Part shown: positions 9,801-19,400 of the stretch, piece after piece | Layout of the letters: each line of letters begins with the position of its first letter | How positions within the stretch are numbered: the first letter of the stretch is position 1 | From: B30-G6 sp963701385 | Lineage (GTDB): Bacteria; Desulfobacterota; Desulfobacteria; Desulfobacterales; B30-G6 | Length of the DNA stretch: 64,000 nt | Direction: 5' to 3' | Assembly (NCBI GenBank): GCA_963701385.1 | Contig: CAVOZW010000016.1 | Location: 310,001 to 374,000, forward strand | The notes under the pieces: model-generated | Told to the model about the DNA's origin: nothing | Databases searched by the model: none | Seen by the model: the letters and a program-made list of their open reading frames with translations, nothing else | Program-made: the position numbers and the translations under genes

Positions 9801-10046
9801 AGCGATTATCTCGGACGTCTTGACGCGGAAACGTTTGCGCTTCTCATGCCGCAAACGTCCGCCCCAAAAGCGGAGCCGGTTTGCAATCGACTGCGAAACC
9901 TGCTCCTCAAGAAAAATATAGATACCGACGGTATCCGCCTGGATGTCGTTCTCAGTATTGTGGGATTCGATCATCAGTCCAAAGAGACAGCCGTTCAAAT
10001 GCTCGAACGGTCCAGAAAATATGTCGTGGACAAAAGAAAGCCTTAA
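6858..10046 (+). CDS. RND/MMPL-type exporter fused to CNB and degenerate GGDEF domains
   Basis: This 1,062-residue inner-membrane protein has an unusual three-part layout. Residues 1 to about 760 form an RND transporter of the MMPL/HAE3 type: one N-terminal membrane helix, two periplasmic loops, two bundles of hydrophobic segments, and AIGLAVDDTIHYLVRY in the second bundle. Residues about 765-900 are a cyclic nucleotide-binding domain whose phosphate cassette reads GEMGLLRGVPRSATV, with the Glu and the PRSAT Arg kept, so ligand binding is plausible. Residues about 914-1060 resemble a GGDEF domain (DDLTGWYNRRGF), but the active-site signature is GRLDAETF, so diguanylate cyclase activity is unlikely. 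I infer a transporter gated or assembled by cNMP. A CNB protein and two class III cyclases follow. The substrate is unknown (lipid or hydrophobic compounds are typical for the family). Confidence 0.88.
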   Translation: MQKQLLSRFSPQRLVEQVIKHPLIAILIVLIATAALAWRIPTLSFKTTIYDLIIEDLPATSRYEEFKTIFGSDEIIRVVIKSDDIYDAATFKKIQALSDAATKIEGVRRVISLPEVKKAIDFSGKWDMRQFSDVISHVDLFKKNLFSNDHTATVLTLVLSNDTNAEMVIAAVQRLIDTAPKTLSLYQIGMPLVSQALAQLTQKDFSRLPAITFILIAIVLLCLYRKILHVVLPLTCVTLALVWNFGLMALTGIPLSILTMIVPVFLIAVGTAYCLHILTEYRSQAETEKDGQAAVTATFENITFPTVLAVVTTVIGLGSLLVSRITAIREFAIFACMGILSFLVILLTVMPAVMSLFPLPKKKAPQNASGFNLLDRMIDGIASIDLNHQKIALPIIGVLVLFCIVGIFKIPVESNPVGYFKKDTQVSRNFHDIYQHLSGSFPINVTMGGDAEDYFQQVETIVKLDKMQQYIDTLPGIDKTISFADYLKLVNYASNQFNPEYYRLPEEAWELRMLINSYKMMLGEDMLNRFMNPDFSRANILLLTHISSSRAFLQARKNILLYAGDTFSKEVQWDVTGFGMVISESSHQITSGQIKSLSITMVIVFGIMFMLFLSIKVGLIAVIPNLFPIIINFGIMGWFGVELSMFTSLIASIAIGLAVDDTIHYLVRYNREFRKDLNDRRALKETLRHIGRPIIFTTLTISIGFSILALSSFKPTAIFGIMMAITMFSALVGDLIILPSLLLHVELVTLWDLVRLKLGKDPEFGIPLFNGLSRTQIHYIIMAGTLKKISAGQILFHKGESSDSMCAIISGAMDVVEPENDDEKIKEHGIYKQINQAGEGDVLGEMGLLRGVPRSATVIATEPCEYLEINLKMIKRLQWLYPPTANRFFMNLMTILCDRIEAVTNNFACESIVDDLTGWYNRRGFINILETEIHRSRRYQEHLALCLMGIDLEVSDKRMRFEIKDRNFRLIGQTLSTLIRKSDYLGRLDAETFALLMPQTSAPKAEPVCNRLRNLLLKKNIDTDGIRLDVVLSIVGFDHQSKETAVQMLERSRKYVVDKRKP

Positions 10047-10062
10047 AATCCAACCCGGCAAT

Positions 10063-10223
10063 TTATCCGCCTTCGCAGAAGACCACGGGCATGCCCGTGG
10101 ATGAATGCCAAAAAAATAAGTTAATTGCTTCGGCGCGATGTCACCCCAGAAATAAGGCGGATAACCACGGCGTAGCCGAAGGCGAAGACGGGTATTTTAA
10201 TGGGACCACGGGTTTACCCGTGG
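10063..10223. repeat. Cluster of palindromes in a 399-base gap
   Basis: The gap 10047-10445 has no gene. It holds an 11-bp inverted repeat (TTATCCGCCTT at 10063-10073, complement at 10154-10164) enclosing the perfect palindrome CCACGGGCATGCCCGTGG (10083-10100). A related hairpin, CCACGGG-TTTA-CCCGTGG, lies at 10206-10223. They look like REP-type units. They may also end transcription of the long upstream gene, but no T-run follows. Confidence 0.55.
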
Positions 10224-10445
10224 GGATCCATTTGCAGACAGCCAGATTATCATCAAAATACATTCTATCTTGAAATGCTATACGCTTGACACCGAACACG
10301 CCATAATAATATAGATTCATATCCAATCGTTCAGATATACCCGTTCTAATGAGCCTGAATTTCGCATTCGTCCAGTTTTCCATCGTGTAGGGTGAGTAGC
10401 GCTCACACCTGTCCTCATATTAACGATTTCAATGGGGGAACTGCC

Positions 10446-10910
10446 ATGAACCGACCATTTTGTCATCTGTTTGAGGGCGTTTCAGAAATTCAGTTTGAGC
10501 GTCTTAATACGTTGATGGAAGAGATCGCCGTTAAAAAAGGCCAACAGCTTTTTCGAGAGGGGGCGGCAGCTGAACGACTCTACTGCATTAAGCAGGGCGC
10601 GGTAGAGATGTTGACATCAATTGACAATCATATCGAGTTGCCCATCACGATTTTGAGATCGGAAGGAAGTTATTTCGGCACGTCATCTCTGGTTCCCCCA
10701 TACATCTACAGCCTTTCCGCCAGAAGTTTTGAAGATAGTATCCTAATGGTCATCAAACGAAGTCGATTGATGGAGCAGACAAAACATGATCCTGAAATGG
10801 GCTTCATCATCATGTCGAACCTCGCAAAAACTTTTCTGGACCGCCTTAAAGAGACCCGTCAGGAAGTCAAAATTCATTTTAAAACCCTTTTCAAGGTCAT
10901 GCAGTTTTAA
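10446..10910 (+). CDS. Stand-alone cyclic nucleotide-binding-like protein
   Basis: The 154-residue protein is a single CNB-type beta-barrel (about residues 8-125: LFEGVSEIQFERL, FREGAAAERLYCIKQG) with a C-terminal helix and no DNA-binding HTH. The phosphate-binding cassette is degenerate: where family members have FGE...PRSAT, this one reads FGTSSLVPPYIYSLSARS. The key Glu and Arg appear lost, so classical cAMP/cGMP binding is doubtful. The start at 10446 is preceded by GGGGGAACTGCC; an upstream ATG-like frame from 10392 lacks a better site. The gene ends 29 bases before a class III cyclase and is likely co-transcribed with it. Confidence 0.8.
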   Translation: MNRPFCHLFEGVSEIQFERLNTLMEEIAVKKGQQLFREGAAAERLYCIKQGAVEMLTSIDNHIELPITILRSEGSYFGTSSLVPPYIYSLSARSFEDSILMVIKRSRLMEQTKHDPEMGFIIMSNLAKTFLDRLKETRQEVKIHFKTLFKVMQF

Positions 10911-10939
10911 AATCAGCATGATCGTCATGCCGGTGTCTG

Positions 10940-12229
10940 ATGAAACTTAGAGAAGAAATCCAGCGGCTTAAATCGGCTTTAAAGGCGTCGGAAGCCGTTC
11001 AGGCAAACCTGGACCGGAAAGTGTTTCATCTGAAGACACTCTATGATGTGAGCCGTGATATCTATAGCTGTGTCGAGTCGGAAACAATCATGCGCAATTT
11101 TCTGCTGATGGCGATGGGAACGTTTGGCGGCAAACGAGGATTTGTGGCGCTTTCATTGCAACAGGCAAAAAAAATAGACAGGTTTGAATCGCTTGGATAT
11201 TTGCAGGTCGAGAAGACAGCTGTCACCCAAACAATCGAAAAGATCATTTCAAGGCAAAAACAAAGACAGGGAATTGAACATACAACAAGCTTAAGAAAAC
11301 AAGGTCTCATTCCTCCAAAAGCAAATTACTTTTCTGTTTTCTTTATCGAAGATCAATGGCAGGGTTTTTTAGGCTTGGGCGACAAACTTGTGGGAGACGG
11401 GTATGACGAAAACGACCAGGAGCTGTTGGACACACTGATCAACAATTTGATTGTTGCTCTAAAAAATGCAAAATTATTTGAAGAAATTTGGACGGTCAAT
11501 CTGGATCTCCGTGATAAAAACATTGAACTTGAAAAGACACTTGATGAGCTGAAAAGTGCCATGCGGAAGGTTGAGATTCTTGAGAGTGTCAAAGAAAATT
11601 TGAGCAAATTCGTACCCGTTACAGTTTCACGGATGATAGAACAATCTCCCACCGGGAACATCCTGGAACAAAAAAGACAGGATCTGTCGATCTTGTTTCT
11701 GGATATCGAAGGCTACACGCGATTGTGCGAAAAACTCGGCGGCGACGAGGTGAACGCTATCATCGAAAAACATTTTTCTGTATTTATGGATGCCATTCAC
11801 GCCAACCGAGGTGATGTCAACGAAACTGCCGGTGACGGGTTGATGGTGCTGTTTTTAGATGAAGACAAAAAAAAGAATGCCATGGATGCCGCCCAGACGG
11901 CCCTGATGGTTAAAAAAGAAACCCAGCGTATTTTTCACGAAATAGGCACCCTTTACAAACCGCTCGAAATAAACATGGGCATCAACTCGGGGACGGCTTT
12001 GGTGGGTGCGGCCAAGTTCGACAGCTATACCGGATCTCGGTGGACTTACACAGCCAGGGGAGGTGTTGTCAATTTAGCCGCCCGCATCGGTGAAATGGCA
12101 ACCAAAGGCGGTATCCTGGTTTCACGACGAACATCAGAGCGACTGGCGGATCATTATAACACCAAAAGCCTGGGTTTGTTTAAATTGAAAAACATAGCCG
12201 AGAAAATTGAGATATTCAGTTTGACTTGA
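10940..12229 (+). CDS. GAF-domain class III adenylate/guanylate cyclase
   Basis: This 429-residue cytoplasmic protein has an N-terminal coiled stretch, a GAF domain (about residues 28-180), a second coiled linker (about 185-220) and a class III cyclase domain (about 245-429). Metal-binding Asp residues are visible in FLDIEGYT (D255) and TAGDG (D299), and the transition-state Asn and Arg in VVNLAAR. The base-selecting pair is unusual: the usual Lys of adenylate cyclases is Glu (E295, as in guanylate cyclases), and the partner position is Thr (T371, in WTYT). The product could be cGMP, cAMP or something else; sequence alone does not settle it. It follows the CNB gene by 29 bases. Confidence 0.88.
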   Translation: MKLREEIQRLKSALKASEAVQANLDRKVFHLKTLYDVSRDIYSCVESETIMRNFLLMAMGTFGGKRGFVALSLQQAKKIDRFESLGYLQVEKTAVTQTIEKIISRQKQRQGIEHTTSLRKQGLIPPKANYFSVFFIEDQWQGFLGLGDKLVGDGYDENDQELLDTLINNLIVALKNAKLFEEIWTVNLDLRDKNIELEKTLDELKSAMRKVEILESVKENLSKFVPVTVSRMIEQSPTGNILEQKRQDLSILFLDIEGYTRLCEKLGGDEVNAIIEKHFSVFMDAIHANRGDVNETAGDGLMVLFLDEDKKKNAMDAAQTALMVKKETQRIFHEIGTLYKPLEINMGINSGTALVGAAKFDSYTGSRWTYTARGGVVNLAARIGEMATKGGILVSRRTSERLADHYNTKSLGLFKLKNIAEKIEIFSLT

Positions 12230-12380
12230 ACCGAAACAGCGCTCGCTAAGCACGTGGCTCACTGCGGGGTTAGCAAGCGAATTTAGATTATCGCAGTTGT
12301 CCTAAGTATGTTCCGGAGCGGTTTCGGAACCTTATTCTGACAACAACTATTGACAGCTTTTCGTAAGGGAATTTTCATTC

Positions 12381-14168
12381 ATGACCGAATCGACAAGCGG
12401 TGAGTTCGACAATCTGTTTCAGTTGAAAACCCTATACGACGTCAGCAAGGAGTTGTTTGAGGCAAGGGACACCAAAGCGGTTTTGCAAAACTTTTTACTC
12501 ACCATTCTCGGTTCCATGGGGGTGCTTGAGGGACTCATCGCTTTGTACGATAAGCATTCGGGTCGCATCACACCTGTTATCGACAGAGGGTTTGACGATG
12601 ACGCACTGGCTGTGTTGACATCCGGCCTGCACCCAATATTTTAACACCAATGGTTTTCAGGACATCCAGCGTCCCTTTTTTGAAAAAAACACAGGCACGT
12701 TCCCCGAAACGATTAAAACGGTGATTCCTTTTGGCCTGGATAAAGAAACCAAGGGCGTTCTGCTCCTGGGAGAAAGGATCAATACGAGGCATTTTACAAA
12801 AAGGGACATCGATCTGCTGCTGACACTGACAAACCATCTCATCGTTGCCTTGAGAAACTCTCAATTTCATGCAGCGCATGGCGTCTCTCAACAAGGATCT
12901 GCAAAGAAAAAATCTGGATCTGAAAAATGCATTTGAAGAGCTGGACCGACGGGTCTATCATCTCAAGACCCTGAACGACATCAGCCGGGATATCTTCAGT
13001 ACGGTGGAGTTCGAGACCATCATCAATCATTTTTTACTGATGATCATGGGTAATTTCGGGGTGATGCAGGGTGTTGTCATGCTGACGTCCAGGGAAACGG
13101 ATGACGTCACCTTCTTCAAAGCCATGGGTTACGATGAAGAAGAATACAACGCAATTGAAACGTGACGCAAAACGTCTCGTTCGAACCAACACACACCGGA
13201 TCATGGATTGAACGGTCATTCCGTCCTGGTGAATCCTGAGGAGATGGAATCCCTGGGTATGTGTGCCCTGACATTCCAGGTGACGGATGACTGTTGCGGG
13301 TTCATGGGGCTGGGTGCCAAAATTATCGGCCAACCTTTTAATGAAGACGATAAAGAGCTCATGGGGACCCTGGTCAACAGCCTGGTGGTTTCCTTGAAAA
13401 ATGCCCTCTCTTTTGAAAACATCAAACAGCTCAACCAGGATCTTCTGGAAAAGAACACCCAGCTCGAAAAAGCGCTCAAGGAACTCAGGGCCGCCCTGAG
13501 AAAAGTGGAGCTTCTGGAGAGTATCAAGTCGAACCTGAGCAAATTTGTGCCCACGGCGGTAACCCGATTGGTGGAAAATGCGTCTTCGTCCGAAATTCAC
13601 GAGGCCCAGGAGCAGGATATATCCGTCCTGTTTCTCGATATCGAGGGTTACACGAAAATTACGGACAAGATCGGCGCGACAAAGGTAAACACCTTGATTG
13701 AAAAATATTTTTCTGTTTTCATGGATGCCATTTACTGCCAATGACGGGGATGTCGTCGAGACGGCGGGGGATGGGCTGATGGTCCTTTTTCTGGCAGCAG
13801 ACAAAACAGAGAATGCCCTTCAGGCGGTACGTGCGGCACAGACAATTATGGAAAAGGCCTGCTCTATAAACGATGACTGCACCATGGATTCTCAGCGGTG
13901 TCTCGTGAATGTCGGGGTGGCTTCGGGAAAAGCCTTTGTGGGGGCGGCAAAATTCGAAAGCATCATCGGTTCGAGATGGACTTATACGACCCATGGAACC
14001 ATCGTCAATATTGCCGCCAGGCTCTGCGGAAAGGCCAAGGGCGGAGAAATTCTGCTGGCCGGAGAAACGGTTCAGCGGGCCAAAGGCGTATTTCAATTCT
14101 CGTCACTGGGGAAATTTGCCCTTAAAAATTTATCCGAGGATGTGGAAGTTTTTTCCCTAACCAATTGA
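12381..14168 (+). pseudogene. GAF-GAF class III cyclase, several frameshifts
   Basis: A paralogue of the preceding cyclase is spread over several frames. Read with about five shifts (near 12630, 12880, 13163, 13207 and 13736) it gives roughly 595 residues: GAF, coiled linker, second GAF, linker and cyclase. The first segment starts at ATG 12381. The last two segments contain FLDIEGYT, VVETAGDG and TIVNIAAR, so the metal and transition-state residues survive. The Lys position is again Glu and the partner again Thr. The 13163 and 13207 shifts compensate each other. All segments keep family sequence with few other defects, which fits either recent decay or read errors. It lies 151 bases after its intact paralogue, probably a tandem duplication. 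Confidence 0.8.
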
Positions 14169-14240
14169 ATGTAAACCGGTTCGGCTTGTCGGCTTTTAAT
14201 TTTAAGAATATTGGCTGCCAGAATATTTATTGCATGCAGA

Positions 14241-14281
14241 GCGACAACGTCGCGTTTCATAAAATCGTTACACGATTTTAT
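14241..14281 (+). repeat. Two-hairpin element, copy A
   Basis: Hairpin 1 is GCGAC-AAC-GTCGC (14241-14253). After 5 bases comes hairpin 2, ATAAAATCG-TTACA-CGATTTTAT (14259-14281), and then a T-run. A promoter-like TTGACT starts seven bases later. Related copies occur at 26142, 54800, 59992 and 61913, with partial ones at 31726 and 56553. All precede genes on the same strand. Confidence 0.75.
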
Positions 14282-14287
14282 TTTTTA

Positions 14288-14316
14288 TTGACTTGCGGTT
14301 TCCCATTTATTATCAT
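14288..14316 (+). promoter_or_regulatory. Sigma70-like promoter before the RsbW-like gene
   Basis: TTGACT (14288-14293) and TATCAT (14311-14316) are 17 bases apart, and the kinase gene starts 62 bases downstream. The -35 box begins right after the T-run of the two-hairpin element. Confidence 0.5.
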
Positions 14317-14377
14317 CGGTAACTATCTTAGTATTTGCTAATGAATCAAAGTCTTAGCTGAGCGGATCCTGATAAAT

Positions 14378-14815
14378 ATGTCGGAAAATAAAACGGATAG
14401 CACAGTAGAAATCATATTGACCAGTCAGCTTGGTTATGAACGCATCGCCATGGCCTGCTCAGCATCTTTTGCAGAAATGTTCGACTTTCCCAAAGATCGC
14501 ATCGAAGACTTAAAGACCATTGTGGCGGAAGCATCCATTAACGCCATGCAGCACGGAAACAAAGGGCGGGTGGATGCAAAAGTCATTGTTTCCATGATCT
14601 GTCAAAACGACACCATTCGGGTGTGTGTAACTGATGAAGGAGATGGTATCAAAGAAAGGCCACCCAGTCCCGACATCGATAAAATAATCGAGACAGATGA
14701 GATTTTGAGCGGTTTCGGCTTATTTTTAATAGAGCGACTGGCGGATCAGGTGGAATACAAAAAGAGCGCGGATAAAGGTCATGTGGTTGAAATGGCCCTT
14801 AAAATGAAAGCATAG
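14378..14815 (+). CDS. RsbW-like anti-sigma factor / serine kinase
   Basis: The 145-residue protein is a stand-alone GHKL ATPase of the HATPase_c_2 family. The N box reads EASINAMQHGN (near residue 52), G1 reads DEGDGI (near residue 88), and a GFGLFLI segment (near residue 112) forms the lid region. Such proteins bind a sigma factor or another target and phosphorylate a STAS antagonist on Ser. A frameshifted STAS gene follows after 7 bases, and a PP2C phosphatase lies at 21120, so a complete partner-switch set is present nearby. No sigma factor gene is in the window. A promoter and the two-hairpin element precede it. Confidence 0.87.
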   Translation: MSENKTDSTVEIILTSQLGYERIAMACSASFAEMFDFPKDRIEDLKTIVAEASINAMQHGNKGRVDAKVIVSMICQNDTIRVCVTDEGDGIKERPPSPDIDKIIETDEILSGFGLFLIERLADQVEYKKSADKGHVVEMALKMKA

Positions 14816-14822
14816 GCTGAAT

Positions 14823-15174
14823 ATGCAAAACAAAAATGAAATAGCACTCGAAAAACACGGGTCAGTTGTCATTTTGAAGATACAGGGAGATGTTACTTCC
14901 TTTTCCGAGCCGTTTCTCAATCAAGCCTACAAAGATGCCAATGACCAGGGAACCGAAAAAGATATTACTCAATCTTGAAGAAGGTGCCTATATCAACAGC
15001 GGCGGCATTGCCGTCCTGATCCAGATTCTAGCCCAAACCAAAAAGAACAACCAACAGATCAGCATTACGGGTCTGTCCGAGCATTTTAAAAAAATATTCA
15101 ACATGGTGGGTATCACCAAATTTGCCGATATTCACAATGATGTTGAAAGTGCCATCGCTGCTATGTCCGAATGA
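14823..15174 (+). CDS. STAS anti-sigma factor antagonist (one frameshift)
   Basis: The first 50 codons from ATG 14823 (MQNKNEIALEKHG...) and the second part (to the stop at 15174) are in different frames. They join at the A-run near 14956-14960, where one extra A restores a roughly 117-residue STAS protein. The phospho-acceptor region reads YINSGGIAVL, with the conserved Ser retained. The C-terminal half matches RsbV/SpoIIAA-type antagonists (FKKIFNMVGITKFADIH). It starts 7 bases after the RsbW-like gene, which fits a kinase/antagonist pair. The shift at a homopolymer makes sequencing error likely. Confidence 0.8.
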
Positions 15175-15484
15175 TCCATCCAGAAATCTGTCTACGTCTT
15201 CATTTGCTGAATCAATTGAAGTTCCATCAGATAGTATCCACCAATAAAAAATAACCCTTTAGTCTATCAAACACCCAGATTCCGTAGGCGATTTATAGGC
15301 AAAAATTGGGACTTGTCCCATGGTTGTATGGGTGCAATACTTCCAATTCCTTAACCTGTATTAAAGAACCTCGCAGCAGGCGAAGCACTGCCGAAGGGCG
15401 AATCCATCGGGAATACACTCGCTGTTGCGGTTAATAAAGTTTGCAATGATCCTCTTTGGGTATGCTATGGGAGGTCAAAAGGGC
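15175..15484. repeat. Gap with an inverse copy of a short dispersed repeat (15364-15432)
   Basis: No gene is seen in this 310-base gap. The segment 15364-15432 has ends AAGAACCTCGCAGCA and CTCGCTGTTGCGGTT. These are the complements of the ends of similar segments at 30378-30480 and 51057-51102. The interior differs between copies. It may be a small non-autonomous repeat. Confidence 0.5.
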
Positions 15485-16010
15485 ATGGACAGGGTAAATG
15501 TGTTGGACGGAAAATGGCTGTTGATCGTGGACGATGAACCGGATGTCCTGGAAACCCTAACAGACATTCTGGACATGTGCCGCATCGACACGGCGTCTAC
15601 CTTTGAATCCGCTGAAAAATACCTGCTCAAAAAACAGTTACGATGTCGCCGTGTTCGATATCATGGGTGTCGATGGCTACAAGCTTCTGGCGATCGCCAA
15701 CCAGAAAAACATCCCGGCCCTGATGCTCACCGCCCACGCCCTCTCACCGGAAAACCTGATCTTATCCATCAACAAAGGGGCCCGGGCCTATCTCCCCAAG
15801 GATCGCATGATCGATATCGAATCCTTTCTGGTGGATTTGATCGATGCACCGGCGATCGAAAAAAAGAAAAAATCAAACTGGTTTTCGAAATTGAAACCGG
15901 ATTTCGACCGGACCTTTGGAAAGGGATGGCGGGAAAAAGACCGCCCGTTCTGGCAGGAATTTGACAAAACCCTGGTTCATACCCGGGAAGAACTGGAGAA
16001 AATATTATAA
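15485..16010 (+). CDS. Response regulator receiver protein (one frameshift)
   Basis: A CheY-like receiver domain is read from WLLIVDDEPDVLETL, through the phosphoacceptor strand VAVFDIMGVDGYKLL and MLTAHAL, to GARAYLPKD. The conserved acidic pair, the acceptor Asp, a Thr and the Lys are all visible. The two halves are in different frames and join at the A-run near 15629-15634; one extra A restores a protein of about 175 residues. After the receiver comes a basic tail without a known output domain, including WFSKLKPDFDRTFGKGWREKD. I chose ATG 15485 because GGGAGG lies 11 bases upstream; ATG 15467 and TTG 15425 are alternatives. It sits between the STAS gene and the FecR gene, and its kinase may be the broken GAF kinase at 24426. 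Confidence 0.78.
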
Positions 16011-16434
16011 TTGTTATGAAATAAACTACTTATCAATTGTGATATTTTTTCTCCAAATACAGTCGCCATGATGGGCGAAGAGATCCAGATTGGTTATAAC
16101 TGATTGAGAATACACAAAAAATAAATTATCGAATTGAAACCAAGCTGTGCATGATTTTTGCATTTCATTTTAAGTTAAATTTAAATCGGGTTCCATTGCT
16201 GCGCCACGTGACACCACACCTCAAGATGGTATCGCATACTATTCTCTTTTGAAGCGCTGAAACAAAAGAGTTCAAATAACGAGTTCCTTTCGTTCCTGAT
16301 AATAAATCTAACCAAGTCGAGCGATTGTCGGGCTTGCCGCAGATGCGGCCGGATCGGCGATCAAAGGGGGTTTTCGCTTCAGGGAATCCTAATCGACATT
16401 ACTCGGTTCTAATAAGACCAAGGCGGAGGTATGC
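16011..16434. other. Non-coding gap upstream of the FecR gene
   Basis: This 424-base gap has AT-rich sequence and no recognisable gene, RNA or strong terminator. GGCGGAGGT at about 16422-16430 is the ribosome site of the next gene. The stretch GGGGGTTTTCGCTT (about 16366) has a look-alike near 51410, upstream of queA; its meaning is unknown. Confidence 0.4.
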
Positions 16435-19400
16435 GATGAAACGATCACGGCAATTTTTTGGGTTTCATGGAATGTGCGTTGGCTTTTTGATCGTATTCCT
16501 AATGGCCAATGTTTCCTTTGCGGAGACAGTGTGAGCAGTGGGTGGCAAAAGCGGTTTCAGTGGAAGGAGATGTCGAAGCCAAAAGGGCGGGTGAACCGCT
16601 GTGGATGCCGGTCGCTTTGAACAGCACCTTTTGTGCGGGGGACACGATTCGGGTGCTGGAAAACAGCCGGGCGGAACTGTCGCTCGTTAACCAGCCCATC
16701 CTCCGCCTCGACCAGAACAGCACGATCACCCTCGGAGGCGTCAAAGAAGAGCGAACCTTTCTTGTCGGTCTGATCCAAGGCGCAGCCCATTTTTTCAGTC
16801 GCACCCCACGAAGTATCGCAGTGAATACGGCTTTTGTAAATGCCGGTGTCGAGGGGACTGAATTCTTCGTCAGGGTGGGAAGCGATGAAACCTTTATCTC
16901 CGTGTTCGAGGGCAGTGTTTTGGCCTCCAATGATGCTGGATATCTCAGAATCGGCAGCGGGCAATCAGCCGCAGCCAAAGCAGGACAGGCGCCGGTCGTG
17001 CGTGTCGTTGCAAAGCCCAGGGATGCAGTACGTTGGGCCTTGTATTATCCACCGGTTTTAGGTGTGCCGCCGGAAAAAATAACGGCCAGCGATTCATTCG
17101 ACACGGGTTACCTGGCAGCCCGGGCTTCCTCCCGACTCGCGGTGGGCCGTGTGGATGAAGCTAACAGCGATATAGACCGAATCCTGCGTATTGATCCGAA
17201 CAACAGCGATGCCATGGCCCTGCAGTCCATCATCGCCCTGGTGCAGAACGACAAGGCCAAAGGGCTTGCCCTGGCCCAGAAGGCCGTGGAGGCCGACCCG
17301 GAATCCGCCACCGCCCAGGTTGCGCTCTCCTATGCCCAGCAGGCGGAGTTTGATCTCGAAGGTGCCCGGGCAACCCTTGAGAAAGCGGTCAAGCAGACGC
17401 CGGACAATGCCCTGGCCTGGGCCAGGCTGGCGGAAATCCACATGTCCTTCGGCTGCGCTGGACAAAGCCTTGGATGCGGCTGAAGAAGCGGTGGCTTTGA
17501 ACCAGGATTTGTCAAGAACACAGACCGTGCTGGGCTACGCCTATTTAACCCAGGTCAAGACAAAAAAAGCCAAAAAAGCATTTGAAAAGGCCATAGAGCT
17601 CGATCAGGCGGACCCGCTCCCGAGACTGGGACAGGGCTTGGCAAAGATCCGGGAGGGTGATCTGGCGGAAGGCAGAAGAGACCTGGAAATCGCCGCCGGT
17701 CTCGACCCCAACAATTCATTGGTCCGCAGTTATCTGGGCAAGGCCTACTTTGAAGAAAAGAACGACAAGCTGGACGGACGCGAGTATGCCGCGGCCAAGG
17801 AGCTCGATCCCAACGACCCCACCCCCTGGTTTTACGACGCCATTCGCAAGCAGACCCTCAACCGCCCGGTGGAGGCACTGCAGGACCTGCAGAAAGCCAC
17901 CGAACTCAACGACAACCGGGCGGTCTACCGGTCAAAACTGCTGCTCGATTCAGACCTGGCAGCCCGCAGTGCCAGTCTGGCGAGGATTTACAGCGACCTG
18001 GGATTCCAGCAGCGTGCCCTGGTGGAAGGCTACAACTCAGTCAATACAGATCCCAGCAACCATTCCGCCCACCGATTCCTGGCCGACTCCTATTCGGCCC
18101 TGCCCCGTCACGAGATCGCCCGGGTCAGCGAGCTGCTGCAATCTCAACTTTTGCAGCCGAACAACATGACACCGATTCAACCCGGTTTGGCAGAGAGCAA
18201 CCTGTTTCTGATCAGTTCCGGGGGCGCAGCCAGGCCATCATTTAACGAGTTCAACCCGATGTTCAACCGGGACCGCATCGCCGTGCAGACCAGTGGCATG
18301 GTCGGTGAAGACGACACATGGGGCGGTGAAGGTGTTGTGTCTGGCATCTACGGTAAATTATCTTTAAGTGCGGGCTACAGCCACTTTGAAACTGACGGAT
18401 GGCGAGAAAATGCCGACCAGGACGACGATATTGCCAATGTCTTTGCCCAGTATGAACTCACCTACAAAACCAGCATCCAGGCTGAGTATCGCTACCGCGA
18501 CAATGAAAGAGGTGATCTTGAAATGACGTTCCTTCAAAATGATCTTCTTCCGTATCTGCGTCAGGAAGACAAAACCAAGTCATTCCGTTTGGGTTTTCAC
18601 CATGGCTTTGCACCAGGCGCTGATCTTATTGGCAACTTCCAGTATTCAGATGGAGAGCGTAGCGTACATGACGAAGATCCAGATCCTGATTTCGTATATC
18701 CCATTTTCAACTATGACCTCGAGAACGACGACGAGAAAGCCTACAGCGGTGAGCTTTCATATCTTCACCGGTCTAAATACCTCAATTTCGTCATAGGCGG
18801 GGGACATTTCGATATCGATTCTGAAGATCAAATATCATTCATGCTTGATTTTGGTGCACCGCCACCTATGGTACTGGATGAATACAGTGTCGACGCCGAT
18901 ACCAGCCACTCCAATGTTTATCTTTATTCCTACATCAAACCATTCAAAAGTCTCACGGTTACAATCGGAGGAAGTGGCGATTTCTTTGAAGCTGATGATG
19001 AACTGGTAAAAGATCAGGACCAGTTCAATCCCAAACTGGGCGTCACCTGGGACCTGGCCAGCGGTACAACCCTGCGCGCAGCCGCGTTCAGGGTTTTGAA
19101 ACGGACATTGATAAGCGACCAGACGCTTGAGCCGACACAGGTGGCCGGGTTCAATCAATTTTTTGATGAGCTCAATGCCACCGATTATTGGCGCTACGGG
19201 GGGGCTATAGATCAGAAATTCTCGGATAGCATATTCGGAGGCGTGGAATATACCTATCGGGATCTGAATGTTCCCTATACGGATCTCACCGGCCTTGACC
19301 CGAAACTGGCCAACTCGAACTGGGAAGAAAAGCAGGCGCGTGCTTACCTGTTTTGGGCGCCATGCAATTATGCCTCACTGACAGCCGAATATCGATATGA

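Noticed and set aside
16011..16434. Possible c-di-GMP riboswitch upstream of the FecR gene
   Set aside because: Conserved blocks of the known GEMM classes were looked for by eye and not found.
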